From: Patiria pectinifera | Taxonomy: Eukaryota > Echinodermata > Asteroidea > Valvatida > Asterinidae | Length of the DNA stretch: 64,000 bases | Direction: 5' to 3' | NCBI GenBank assembly: GCA_029964075.1 | Contig: CM057135.1 | Coordinates: 9,140,863-9,204,862 of the forward strand | Shown here: positions 11,001 through 21,410 of the stretch, piece by piece | Numbering within the stretch: position 1 is the first letter of the stretch | Layout: every line of letters starts with the position of its first letter | Translations under genes and position numbers: made by a program | Notes under the pieces: generated by a model | Told to the model about the DNA's origin: nothing | Seen by the model: the letters and a program-made list of their open reading frames with translations, nothing else | The model's database searches: none

Positions 11001-14000
11001 TTCAGTGATTCCCGTGTTGGGGTTCAAATCACTGAACCGGCTATTTTTATTGTGTAAAGCTGCCAGATCGAGGCTCTGCATGCCCAATGACGGAGTGTGA
11101 AAAGAGCGAATGGACCACACTATCTACATGTATCTACATGGTTGAGAGTCCTTATATTACTCACAACAAAGTTATGAAACTTGGGTTCAAATTTCAAAAG
11201 CATGTTAAAATAATGGTATCATGTAGTCCTGGAGTTATAGATTTGAAGGAGCTTTCCAGTCCACAAGATCAACAAGCATGCTTTCTTTAACAGAGGAAAA
11301 TGACTGCTAACACACATATAAAGTTCTGAAATCAGGCACAAATAATCTGAAATTTACAATCCTTGTGCCTACAAGAAGTCCATTATTAGTCTTACTTCAA
11401 TGTTTTCTGCAACTGTTGGGGCCGTTGAACTGTCAGTATGTGGTTGAGAAGTGCCTGCTGGACTTGGATGCTGTGAAAAAGAAGAAAAAAACATTTTCAA
11501 AATCAAAGAGTGATTAAACCGATGCACTAAGACAAACAGTTTGCTGTCTTTTAGCATGAGCTGAATGCAGGTGAAAGTTATTCAGAAAACACAATGTCAA
11601 CGTGTTATTGCCTTTTAAAGATCGGTATGTATTTGTTCATATGTGAGTCTGAGTAGAGTTGGAAATGGGACTGAAGGGACAGCCTCATTGAAATAACGGA
11701 AATATGTTTATTCGCTTGCAGATTATCAACATGGGTGATCGATTCGTATGAAAACATTGATCAGTGGGGCAGAGGAAATGTGAAGGCTTTGATTTTCGTG
11801 AAGATGTTGATCAATTAATACAATCACACCTACTACTTTTACCTAAAGTGGTAACGCAATGTGGACTGGACAACTTTTAAAGATTGACCCCACACAGTAT
11901 TTTGCATGTGGCCAAACAAGATTTGCCACGGTAGTATCATACTCCATAACATTTTCATTCAATCGTTTTTAAAACATACCTCAGGATTAATACTTGAAAG
12001 AAGAACTTCAGGCAGACTGGAATCCTAAAATAAAAAGTAGAAAAATATGCTTTAATGAAATTAAAATGTTTCAAAGTTCTACTTAATGGTATTGACATGG
12101 ATAATGGATAAAGTAAGAAATAAAAAGAGAGGGCACTTTTAAGCATTTAATCAACTGACGATTGACAACCACTATTCAATTTAAGGGAACACTGTAATTT
12201 AATATCCAAACTAAAATTAATAGTTTCCCATAGCTAACAGTAGAAAAATTGACTACAGTGAAATCTCGATAAGTCAAACTCTCATAACTGAAAACAAGTG
12301 TTAGGTCAAACAAAGAATCACTTAACACATTCATTCAACGGTCAGAGGATAGTATGACTTATCAGTTTTAAATTATGCATTCTTTTGTCCAGCCTGGGAG
12401 TTATTTTTTTTTTTTATATGAAACTCACTGTACACCAAAATTGAAATTACCTAGGATCGGAAAGGATTTCAATCCCCACATTTGTGGGCAGTACACAGCT
12501 GTTTTTTTTTTTTCAATCGCATTTTCGTTTCTTGTAAGTTGTAGCCAATGGTAAGGTGTGTGTGCCTTCATAGACTGACAAAACTATAGTTACTCACATC
12601 TCATTTCCAGCAATATGGAGCGACACTCATCAAAGTGATCCCTCAGAGCAGTTATTGGGAGATGTCGGTGACATATTTTGCATTCCTCGGTAGTAGTCAT
12701 TTGGTCATTGTCCTTGTCCATTGGAATGTTTTCTTGAATGGGTCGTAAGTACATTCTGGATGTAGATACAGCTTTAAGATCGTGTGCACAGCAAGGACCA
12801 ATATGTACTACTACTAATGTAGACCGTGAACGTTGTTCATTCCGAAGAATTTCAAAGCCTCCACCTTTGTCCAGCTTTGGATATGCCCTGTTAATAGCAG
12901 TATAGAAAAAATACAGTTACTTTTCAATGACCTTCTTGTCAAGATTTCAGTGCCAGTGCTCAGTTGCAACAGAAATTAAAACTGTCACTACATCTTGCCC
13001 TTTGCCATCCTATAACTAGAATGGCAAAGCCGCCAAGGCTCGCAATCCAAGGCGGGAAGGGAGGCCCAGGGTAGGGTTGGGGACTATGGACGGGGATCAC
13101 GGCTGAGGATGATGTGCCACGGTGTGGGGGTCATTTATTTTAAATGCCATCCAAAAAGTCAAACAATGTACTTTCATACAAACGTACATGTACATTGGTA
13201 GGCTGTCACAGCACTATGGAGCTTTTATTGTTAGGGTAATAAGGAGAGAGTTGTGGGAACTTTTTGCAGCCCCTGCAGCATCTTGGGTCCCCATAGGAGA
13301 GCATGTATGTAGTCCCCATAAGTGTGAAACAAGAATGGGTGTACATGTACAGACACACCACCAAACCCTATCCCAAACCCCACCCTTATCTTAATATCCA
13401 TCCCCACGCCACCTACAACCCCTACATGTATCTCCCCCATCGTCCACTACGGTCACCAGGCATGCAACTGGGAAGTCACAAGAATGCGGAAATTCACATC
13501 TTTCCAAGACTTTGTACAGTGTTTTTTTCTATTTTCAATGGCACACAAGGGAAATGAAAAAAGAAGAAATAAGCTGAACCGAGGAAAAGTTGCATGCCTG
13601 ACTACCCAAACCCCTTACCCCACCCACCCCAATTACCCATCTACAGCCCATCCCCTACACATTCCCTCCCTACCCAAACCCCCTACATCCACCTCCCTAA
13701 CCCCCTACATCCACCGACACAATCCTCTCCCTATCCAACCTCACCCCCCCCCACTCCCACAGGGTCATTCTATGTCAAATCACACAATGGGTTAAAGCCC
13801 ACATGTGCTCATAGATGTGGGGTAATTAAGGCTGAAAAAGTTGAAATTTTCAGTTTTAGCACCATCTAACAAACAGTTTTTGTGCTACTCCCCCCCCATT
13901 GTTTGTCAATTTTGGTTAAAATGGGAGTGGCCACCAATTTCCAAAAGACCACATGTCCTGAACCTGTTGGCAAAATTTGTTAATCTTTATAACATCATGA

Positions 14001-17000
14001 GGAACCCAAATTTACTAATTACTCTTCAAATTTACTAATTACTCTTCAGTAATTTGAAGTATGATGACCTTTTGACCCTTACTTTGAGCTTACATTTGAC
14101 CTTGTGGTTCAGGTGACCTTGAGACAAACTTGGATGAAAATTGAACCCCACCATGTTTTTTTATAAAATATCTACAAATTGGGGGTATAATATTTATTGT
14201 TTGGTTCCTAGCTCATCTCAAAGTTCGCATAAGTGTTGCAAAATGTGATATCCCTATACATGATGAACACATTTGAAGGACAAAAAAATCCCTGATTTCA
14301 ATCCATAAGTGCACTGTATATTTGCAACACGCATGCGAACTTTGAGATAAGCTAACAAAAAATATCACAGCCCCAATGTTGAGATATTTTGCAGAAATTA
14401 TGGCGGGGTGTAATTTTTATGCTAGTTTGTCTCAAGGTTGGGTGATCCATGTTATAACATGCCTTGCACACTGTATATTGACTGACACAAAACGGAACGT
14501 TCTGTAAGTACATGCATCTATTAATAAAACATGTGCAAGCATGGCGACCCACGTGGCGAACCCCAAATGGTGATTCCGCACAATTCTTTGTCAATTTTCA
14601 TCAACTTAAACCCAGTATCATAACAATCGAAAAGGTCAAATTCAAGGTCAAAGTAAAGGTGAACAGGCCATTATACTTCAAATAGCCCCAAAATGAAAAA
14701 AAATGGTAAATTTGTATTTGAAAATTGGCAGCCACTCAAAAACCATTGGTGCAATGGCACTAAAACTTAACATGTAAGCTTTTTCAGCCTAAATTACCCC
14801 ATAAACTAAATATGACCAAATGGGGGGATGAATTTTGATGGAGTTGAAGGGGGGGGGGGTAGGGGGTTATGGTTAATGTGCATGTTAACATCATGGCTCA
14901 GAAGTCAGAATGCCTGTTTCGACAGGAGGATTAAATATTGTACTTACTTATACAATGCATCTTGCACTTCTTCAGCAGAACTATCCTTGGGGAATTGCAC
15001 AGTTTTTTCTCCCAGGCCAGCTTATTTGAGAATCATCTTGTCTTCCTAACTTGGCACAAAATCCCCATGCCTGTCTGCCAGGCACACAATGGTCCTTCTT
15101 GCCCTGGTTTGCAAGAACATGACCCCAAAACAGTTAACAAATAAACCTGCCAATGGATGAAATAATTTTAACAGTGAAAATGGTTGCAATGGGGTCCGCT
15201 CGTAAGTCCGACGCCTCATAGGTCCCACGCCTCATAAGTCCGACAAAATTGCATCCCCTCAACAAATAAAGGCCCATAGGTCCGACGCCTCGTAGGTCCG
15301 ACGCCTCGTAGGTCCGACGCCTCGTAGGTCCGACGCCTCGTAGGTCCGACGCCTCGTAGGTCCGACGCCTCGTAGGTCCGACGCCTCGTAGGTCCGACGC
15401 CTCGTAGGTCCGACGCCTCGTAGGTCCGACGCCTCGTAGGTCCGACGCCTCGTAGGTCCGACGCCTCGTAGGTCCGACGCCTCGTAGGTCCGACGCCTCG
15501 TAGGGCCGACGCCTCGTAGGGCCGACGCCTCGTAGGGCCGACGCCTCGTAGGGCCGACGCCTCGTAGGGCCGACGCCTCGTAGGGCCGACGCCTCGTAGG
15601 GCCGACGCCTCGTAGGGCCGACGCCTCGTAGGGCCGACGCCTCGTAGGGCCGACGCCTCGTAGCGCCGACGCCTCGTAGCGCCGACGCCTCGTAGCGCCG
15701 ACGCCTCGTAGCGCCGACGCCTCGTAGCGCCGACAAATTAAATGCCTTGGCGTCGATTATGAGGCGTCGGACTTTTGATACGGCCCCAAAATAACATCTA
15801 CCTGACAATAGTTTGACCTGACTTTACCTTTTTTCTTTTTGTATTGTTTGCAAAGCTTTTGCTAATTTCACAAATAAAAATTCAATTCCATTTACACCGT
15901 GTTAGCTGAAAGTACAGTGGAATCACAGCTGTTTTAGAGTTGAACAAAGACATCATCCTCTAACAAACTGGCAATTGTTTCATGTTTACACAGCTGTATT
16001 TAACTGATCTTGAATAATTACCCATCTATGAGGCATGTAGGAGGCCTGTTAGACCCCAATTGTAAATAAATATGGTTGTGTTGTATAGCAGTTATATTAC
16101 TTTGTATTTTTGTCTCCTCCACTGTAGTTTACCCTTAAATGTTGAAAAGTTATCATGTGACATGACAGTCTTATGCTATTTAAAAAGTACAAAATTTTCT
16201 TTTTTTGGTAGTGATGAGACACACTTCTGATTGTCACCTAGAATTTACTAAGGTAGCATGCACCATTTGCTTTGCCTGGAATTAAAATAAATAAATGGTT
16301 GAAGGAATTCATAGTTTGCCTCCTTTACTTCCTTCAGACCAAACAAAGCAATTTATATAATCAGGAAATTATCAGGTTCCGAAACCAGAGTACATGTACT
16401 TGGCTTATAGCCTTATTACCCATTCACTGATGTGTAACCATATTGCAAATAAAATGTGGACTCACTCAATTTAATACATTTGGGGCTGTGTTTGAAATAG
16501 TCAGGTTTTTACAGTGATTGCCGACCGGCTATTGTTGAAAACTGATACAAAATTCAAGTTTTCTTGAAAACAACAGCACACCGGGTGCCGTTATTTCACA
16601 GGATGCTTGAGATTATTACTCACAATCAAGTAAGGTACTTGAAACTAATTCAATAGTTTTGTTTTTGATGTTTGCAAATGGTGTATACAACCTTCAATTT
16701 TGCCACAAGAGTTACACACATTATAATTGACAACTTACTTTGACGCTGATGGCCTCCAGCTGATGGTCTGCCATAAGGCACATTTGATGGGGACCTCCCT
16801 CGAGGCTGACAAAATGAAAAAAAGAAATGATGTTATACAGGTACAACTACAATGTACAATGACAGATACCTAGATAATGGACTAGATGTAAATCTACGCA
16901 TAATGCTGTGGAGTAAAACCATGAGATATTAAGGACGTAACTTGATCTTGAGTGTACCAGTAACCGTGGAGGAATAAGAACACATTCCTCCATGGTGTAG

Positions 17001-18057
17001 CCATGAAGCTATACAGGGTGTATCAAAAAAAGTAGACTCTCCAAAAAATACCCGCCAAATTTACAATTGAACATTTTCATGAAATGTCTTCGTTTGCATG
17101 TGTTGGTATGGACGTCCTGCTTTGGTCCATACCAACATTAATTGCATAATTTCATGCATGGCTGAACACAGGCCTGTTTTCCGGTGGGCAATAAAATGTC
17201 CTTCCTCCAAAAAATTAAAGGGTTAAAATTGGATGAAAAGTCTTAAACTGTAATGCAAAATGCGAATTTTTGTTTTTGCCCGCCGCGATACTCAAATTAA
17301 CCCTTTGTTTGCTGCTTTTTGCACTAACATATGCAAATGAAGACATTTCATGAAAATGTTCAATTGTGAATTTGGTGGGTACTTTTTGGAGAGTCTACTT
17401 TTTTTTGATACACCCTGTAGTGTAACAGGTTCTCACACACTCTGGGTACACACACTCTGGCTTTTCAGGGTCACTGAAGGGTGCATGTATCATGTGTATG
17501 AGTAGATTTTAACAGGCCACATTAGCTAAATGCTTTGAGTCAATGGGCATTGGATGCGGGGGTGTGTCAGGGAATTTGCAATTTTGCATCGACTCTTTGG
17601 AAAGTAGGACAGAAAATATCTAAGGGTGGTACATTTCACCCTGTGAGTGCTACACACGATCACTACAAGCAGTATGCTATGCAAGGATAGAAATGGATCG
17701 GCTGGGAAAGAAATAAACTACGTAATTTGTGGAAACACAAACAATATCAATAGGGCAATGCTATAACCAATGCTATAACAATGCTATAGCAATGCTATAA
17801 CATGAAATTTCTCTTTGCAATTCACTACAAATGTCTGGGACCAGGCAATTTCCAAAACTCACAAATAAAGCTACAACATTCACAAGGAGATACCTGATTG
17901 CGAGCAAACAAGGACCTGTGTCTTGTAGTAAGTTGATGCTGTTGTTGAGGAGTTGATGATGGAATGGGTGGTTGGGACTGTGACCTAGAAGCCACTTGAC
18001 GAGGCGGTGCAGAAGGTTGTACTTGTAGTGGAGGGGTCAAATTATTTTGCTGAGGAG
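5044..18057 (-). CDS. G2E3-like HECT E3 ubiquitin ligase gene (multi-exon, 5' end cut by Polinton 1)
   Basis: Exons read on the minus strand with GT-AG junctions. 18057-17894: Pro/Gln/Ser-rich. 16805-16739. 15020-14948, splicing in frame into 12887-12598: YPKLDKGGGFEILR, then a Cys/His zinc-finger-like CKICHRHLPI...H...C. 12024-11980. 11470-11396. 10846-10790. About 7471-7110: start of the HECT domain with FFGEEASDYGGPF. 5502-5044: FSEVGSNNR and the C-lobe. The GGGFEILR module followed by HECT is known from G2E3-like ligases, which move ubiquitin through a C-lobe Cys; SCSTQLPF near 5137 may hold it. Several exons between 10790 and 7471 and between 7110 and 5502 were not found. The HECT exon needs a frameshift after GGPF, so the gene may be dead or mis-assembled. 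The 5'-most exon abuts the Polinton TIR. Confidence 0.75.
6460..7010 (+). mobile_element. LINE retrotransposon remnant with internal deletion
   Basis: At about 6530-6620 the plus strand encodes a segment like ISPDIILGSESWLDE, the motif around the catalytic residues of the apurinic-type endonuclease in LINEs of the L2/CR1/Jockey group. It is followed by a GGVFITIK-like stretch near 6690. Beginning near 6885, the same strand encodes FFPEAILLWNVLS followed by a short Ser/Ala tail, which resembles the very end of LINE reverse transcriptase ORFs. The middle (most of the endonuclease and all reverse transcriptase motifs) is missing. The remnant sits in the intron between the HECT exons of the minus-strand ligase gene. 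Confidence 0.6.
8470..8831. mobile_element. MITE with poly-A/T-extended inverted repeats
   Basis: The ends are inverted copies. The left is AGGCC, an A run, then TCGGTCTCTGGTCAG. The right is CTGACCAGAGACCGA, a T run, then GGCCT. The interior of about 280 bases contains CG-rich words such as GACGCGGCCACGCGG and no coding capacity. This is the structure of a non-autonomous DNA transposon. It lies in a ligase intron. The target duplication is unclear. Confidence 0.65.
9570..10190. repeat. Region of repeated TGATGACGTCAC words
   Basis: The palindromic word TGACGTCA and near variants recur at about 9590, 9608, 9768, 9778, 9890 and 10147, mixed with AT-rich sequence and phrases such as GAGTTTCAACCCAAACGGAC. 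This looks like an old dispersed repeat and has no coding capacity. The word matches a CRE/ATF-type binding sequence, but repeated copies in an intron are more likely a property of the repeat family than a regulatory array. Confidence 0.35.
10490..10695 (+). mobile_element. tRNA-derived SINE, copy 1
   Basis: A tRNA-like head spans about 10550-10630. It has a degenerate A box around AGTGGTCAAGTATC and a near-perfect B box GGTTCGAATCCC. The surrounding bases repeat TTTTGCCCTTCACCGA as an inverted pair (10493 and 10678). Two related copies lie at 27895-28060 and 33250-33410 (minus). The head resembles a class II (Leu/Ser-like) tRNA but does not fold as an intact tRNA gene by eye. Confidence 0.55.
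10930..11108. mobile_element. Hairpin MITE of about 180 bp
   Basis: Nearly the whole element is one imperfect inverted repeat. The left arm runs from GCGCTCTTTTCACAC through AGCCGGTTCAGTGATT; the right arm is its reverse complement, ending GTGTGAAAAGAGCG. The loop is about 16 bases around 11015. It sits in the intron between the two duplicated short exons of the ligase gene. Confidence 0.7.
13815..14805. mobile_element. Foldback repeat of about 1 kb
   Basis: Inverted arms begin with GGGGTAATTAAGGCTGAAAAAG on the left and end with CTTTTTCAGCCTAAATTACCCC on the right. A second internal pair, CTCATCTCAAAGTTCGCA and TGCGAACTTTGAGATAAGC, flanks the centre near 14270. It has no coding capacity. 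A diverged relative lies at about 56640-57185, sharing the words GGGGTAATT and GAGATGAGCTAG. It is located in a ligase intron. Confidence 0.6.
15190..15760. repeat. 16-bp minisatellite with three ordered variants
   Basis: About 28 head-to-tail copies of a 16-base unit (GTCCGACGCCTCGTAG) run from about 15280 to 15735. The variants are sorted: first about 13 copies with GGTCC, then about 10 with GGGCC, then about 5 with GCGCC at the same two positions. Looser copies flank the array (15195-15240). The right edge (15750-15770) contains the reverse complement GAGGCGTCGGAC. Because 16 is not a multiple of 3, the long minus-strand frame through it is a repeat artefact. It lies in a ligase intron. 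Confidence 0.9.
17014..17417. mobile_element. Tc1/mariner-type MITE with TA duplication
   Basis: This 404-bp element is bounded by CAGGGTGTATCAAAAAAA on the left and the inverted copy TTTTTTGATACACCCTG on the right. It is flanked on both sides by TA (17012-17013 and 17418-17419), the hallmark of Tc1/mariner insertion. The inverted arms extend about 90 bases, through AGTAGACTCTCC and CATTTTCATGAAATGTCTTC. It has no ORF. It lies in an intron of the ligase gene. Confidence 0.85.
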
Positions 18058-19373
18058 TAGTAGTAGGGATAGTGGGGGTACCAGATCAAAATGGAAAATC
18101 TGTGGCAAGCCTGAACACGTCGCTCTCGTTTCTCAAAATCCCCCGAGGCAAATTTAAAAAAAAACCTGATCAAAATCCCCCGATCCCAATTTTTTTAAAA
18201 TCTGATCAAAAATCCCCGATCCCAATTTTAAGAAAATCTGATCAAAATCTCCCGATCCCAATTTTTAGAAATCTCCCGACGGGTACCGGATCAAAATCCC
18301 CCGCGGCAAACGCCAGGTACCAGCCTTTACCCCTCCCCAATGATTCCCCGCCCCTCCCCACCCCTTCCCTCTCCCAATATATCCCCCTCTCAATATCTCA
18401 TTCTCGAAATCAGGCCAGGCTCTTCATTTTTACACAACACAGACTCACAGCGACTGGTGCGCGAGCCTACAGTCACTTATAAATAAATAAACAAACAACG
18501 TTTTTTTAGGTTTACAAATCAAAGTTTGAACTTTTATTAAAAAAAACATGTTACTTTAACAAAACATTGTCATTCAAATTAACTTATTTAAATAGCTTTT
18601 CATACATCCTAATATATACAGTAAAAAGCCACTCCGAGTGGCTTTTTTGTTGTCATTTAAATTAACTTATTTAAATAGCTTTTCATACATCCTAATATAT
18701 ACAGTAAAAAGCCACTCCGAGTGGCTTTTTCGTTGTCATTCAAATTAACTTATTTAAATAGCTTTTCATACATCTTAATATATACAGTGGCTTTTTTGTT
18801 GTCATTCAAATTAGCTCATTTAAATAGCTTTTCATACATCTTAATATATACAGTAAAAAGCCACTCGGAGTGGCATTATGACATCATCGTTATATTAAGA
18901 CGAGAGCCACTCTCAGTGGAATTATGACATCATCGTTATATTTAGTGACTAAGCGTTTTGGCCAATTTTTATATCATAGAGATATATCAAAATGGTACAC
19001 TTTTAAGTTACTTTTTAAGAAATATCTCGAGGTTTTTACTCTTAAAAAATGGTATTAGCGGTACTTGAAAAAATCTTGCTTGTGCGATAAACCCGACGCG
19101 AAGTTATAAAGCAGCCTAACCTCTTTTTCACAGGTTGCGATGGGCGCATGGTCATCATCTGAAACAGAGGAAATATAAGCATTTACACTCAATGTTTGAT
19201 CAGAAACATCACACACACTAATGGGTGGCTAGACTTTTAGTGATTGTGTAGTATTGTTTTTTTTTATAGAGTTTTATCAATATGAAAACTTACATTATTG
19301 CCTTAACTTTTGGTTGGTGACTGCACGTTGAGCGTAGACGTCTGTACCGATCGACATATCATGTTGAAATGAC
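18058..19373. repeat. Left terminal inverted repeat of Polinton 1
   Basis: This is the inverted partner of 46004-47138. The outer part holds several degenerate copies of a CCCCGATCCCAATTTT-type unit (about 18120-18300). A polypyrimidine stretch and CACAGACTCACAGCGACTGG follow, then a tandem block, then about 500 bases matching the right TIR closely up to TCATGTTGAAATGAC at 19373. It is about 180 bases longer than the right TIR because of the tandem block. Confidence 0.9.
18567..18920. repeat. About 80-bp tandem repeat with hairpin inside the left TIR
   Basis: Four copies (one shortened) of a unit start with TTGTCATTCAAATTAACTTA and end in AAAAGCCACTCCGAGTGGC followed by a T run. The palindrome GCCACTCCGAGTGGC can form a stem, with the T run beside it. 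The right TIR lacks these copies and instead repeats a different unit (46430-46570), so the two TIR arms have diverged in this module. Confidence 0.8.
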
Positions 19374-19850
19374 GCAGTTAGAAAATACTGAATTGCGAAA
19401 TAAATGTTTTGTTAAATGTTTTGTTGTGATTATCGTAGCAACTAGGGGTGATATTAAAGTTCCGTACTTGTAACAAACGTCGCTCAACATACCAGCCATA
19501 CTCGCGCTTATAATAGGATCAGAACTCAAGTCGCTGGTGAGTTCTTCTTCAGAATCTATAGTGACGTTATAGCCTAAAACTTGTACGGGTGTAACAACAG
19601 CTAACCCTCTCGAAAATAGACTTAAAGTGTATTTACCAACGGTTTGAACAATTTCATTTCCAAATTTAGTGTCGTACAGATGATACAGCTTTTCGAGTTC
19701 TTTATTGTCAAGAGCTTCGATATGTTTAACGGTATATTCCTTTCCCAAGTACTTTCTAGAGTTTCCGGCTGCTACAACACCACACAAACGATCTTTATGT
19801 TCTGCGTTGTGATCTTGTTCGTTCGTTAAAGTAAGTTTTAGGTCCTCCAT
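19359..19850 (-). CDS. Conserved Polinton protein of 163 aa, function unknown
   Basis: An ATG-started intact frame at the left end of Polinton 1, ending inside the TIR edge. An acidic, polar N-terminus is followed by KYLGKEYTVKHIEALDNKEL, a helical YHLYDTKFG segment and two hydrophobic stretches (LSLFSRGLAVVTPVQVLG and YGTLISPLVATIITT) that could be membrane-associated. From memory of Polinton proteins, the pattern KxYTVxxIExL...LYxxY resembles a recurrent uncharacterised Polinton gene, so I take it as a genuine element gene. It is the last gene of the minus-strand capsid-ATPase series. The gap to the ATPase gene is about 300 bases once the solo LTR is removed. Confidence 0.65.
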   Translation of the reverse strand: MEDLKLTLTNEQDHNAEHKDRLCGVVAAGNSRKYLGKEYTVKHIEALDNKELEKLYHLYDTKFGNEIVQTVGKYTLSLFSRGLAVVTPVQVLGYNVTIDSEEELTSDLSSDPIISASMAGMLSDVCYKYGTLISPLVATIITTKHLTKHLFRNSVFSNCVIST

Positions 19851-20044
19851 TTAATTAGAAACGAATTTAATTTTGTTGTAGCTGTTGCAACTTTGTTACA
19901 AAAGCGGAGATATTCGTATGTGTAAAATGATAGATTAAGCGATATGATGATAATAGCCAAAAACTGCAAATACTCGAATATTGCTATCATTTACTAACAG
20001 CAAAGTGTATTTTGTTGACGTTTGTTGATTAACAAATTGTAATA

Positions 20045-21296
20045 TGTCACAGGTCAGCCTGATATTTTACGCCAAGTATAAGTTCCTTAGGATTTGTTTG
20101 AACTACGTGTGGCGAAGTTTGCCCTAGTTCCTTTTATATACACATTTTATGCAAATTAAGGTGTGGCCCTGCATAGTTTACTTCTATGTGTGGCATGTGC
20201 AGGTAAACTTTCTAAAGGTTAAATTAGCATACTATACTGGCTCACTGAAGTGTGCACATACATGCATTGGGTGCAGTTTTTAGTTAGAAGCAGACAGGCT
20301 TGTGGTGCGATAGCACACTGTAGAGCGATAGCTCCAACATTTTGAAGATTTTGAGTGGATGTTTGAGAATCCAGATAAGGCGATAGCCTACCCTTCAGCA
20401 GCGTTAGTTGCAGAGAGATTTTTCCTGCCATTTTGGGCGGAAGTTTGCCTGGTCTGAAGAGCTGTGTTTTAGACAGCGAATTTTGCATCCTGTGACGGTG
20501 GTCCAAGTTTTAGGAGCCAGTAATGTACTGTAAGTTTCATTTTAATATTTGTTTCATTAGTATAAAGTAATTAGTTCATTTAAACATCAGTGAATGTATC
20601 AATTTTGCTGGAGCTGTTTTGTACCTTGTGCATATTTGAATGCGCTACATTGCAAATCTGCTTTATGGGACACGCCCTTTTGGGCTGATAGAAATATTTT
20701 TGTGGGATCAGTTGATTCTATAATTACAGCCTGAAAATAGGGTAGGTGGTTATTATTATATTTAATATTATTTCAGGGCTCCTTTTTGTGGAGTTAAATC
20801 CAGTCGCCATTCACTGTTGGATCCACCCATTGGTTGGGGACTGCGCCGATACATCCCACCGGCCGATACATCCCTGAGGCCCGTCCGCTCAAGACCAAGG
20901 TCGCGGATATCTCATCCTCCAAGCCCCAAGAATCGTCCACCGCTTCATTGTCAAGCAAGGACCGGTTCTTGGACCGCTGGACAAAGACTCATCCTAAGAA
21001 CTGTTAGCGTTTCGCCTTTCAGCGACTTCGGGTTGTAAATGTATGGTGAATATGTAAATTATTAATATTGGTCCTATAGGTCATGAAATTAGAGTATGAA
21101 TCTGGTGTTTGCATTTTATAATTTACTTGGCAGAATTCTCCCCATTTGCTGATTTTGATATATTTGTGTAGATAGTGTAAATAAATAGTTGTACCCTGTA
21201 AATTTGCCTGCATTTATTATTTTGTCTGAGCGTTGTTATGATGAGACCGGGGACACATTGCGTGTGAGAGGGTAGGGGGGACCCGGGTTTGTGACA
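20045..21296. mobile_element. Solo LTR (1252 bp) inserted in Polinton 1
   Basis: The sequence starts TGTCACA and ends TGTGACA, so its ends are short inverted repeats of the LTR type. It is flanked by a perfect 5-bp direct duplication TAATA (20040-20044 and 21297-21301). An AATAAA signal lies at about 21179, near the 3' end as in an R/U5 arrangement if read on the plus strand. There is no retroelement coding sequence, so this is a solo LTR left by recombination. The small ORFs inside (20219-20506 minus, 20817-21038 plus) have no recognisable domains. Confidence 0.85.
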
Positions 21297-21324
21297 TAAT
21301 ACATGTGTAGTTTGTTGAATATGT

Positions 21325-21410
21325 TGCTCACCTAGCTATTAATTGTTACTCACCTAGCTATTAATTGTTACTCAACTAGCTATTAATTGTTACTCACCTA
21401 GCTACTCAAG
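21325..21410. repeat. 22-bp tandem repeat after the ATPase gene
   Basis: Three to four copies of TTACTCACCTAGCTATTAATTG lie directly downstream of the minus-strand ATPase stop. The last copy merges with the coding end (CACCTAGCTACTCAAGTAGC). Confidence 0.8.

Noticed and set aside
13484-13869. Proline-rich ORFs at 13484-13795 and 13594-13869
   Set aside because: They come from a C-rich, TACCCCACCC-type low-complexity stretch, with different frames all equally open and no domain.
15134-15808. 224-codon minus-strand frame with an Arg/Glu-rich repeat
   Set aside because: It is produced by translating the 16-bp minisatellite (period 48 bases). No domain, and it lies within an intron on the ligase strand.
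20817-21038. Possible gene upstream of the Polinton ATPase
   Set aside because: It lies wholly within the solo LTR and shows no recognised domain.
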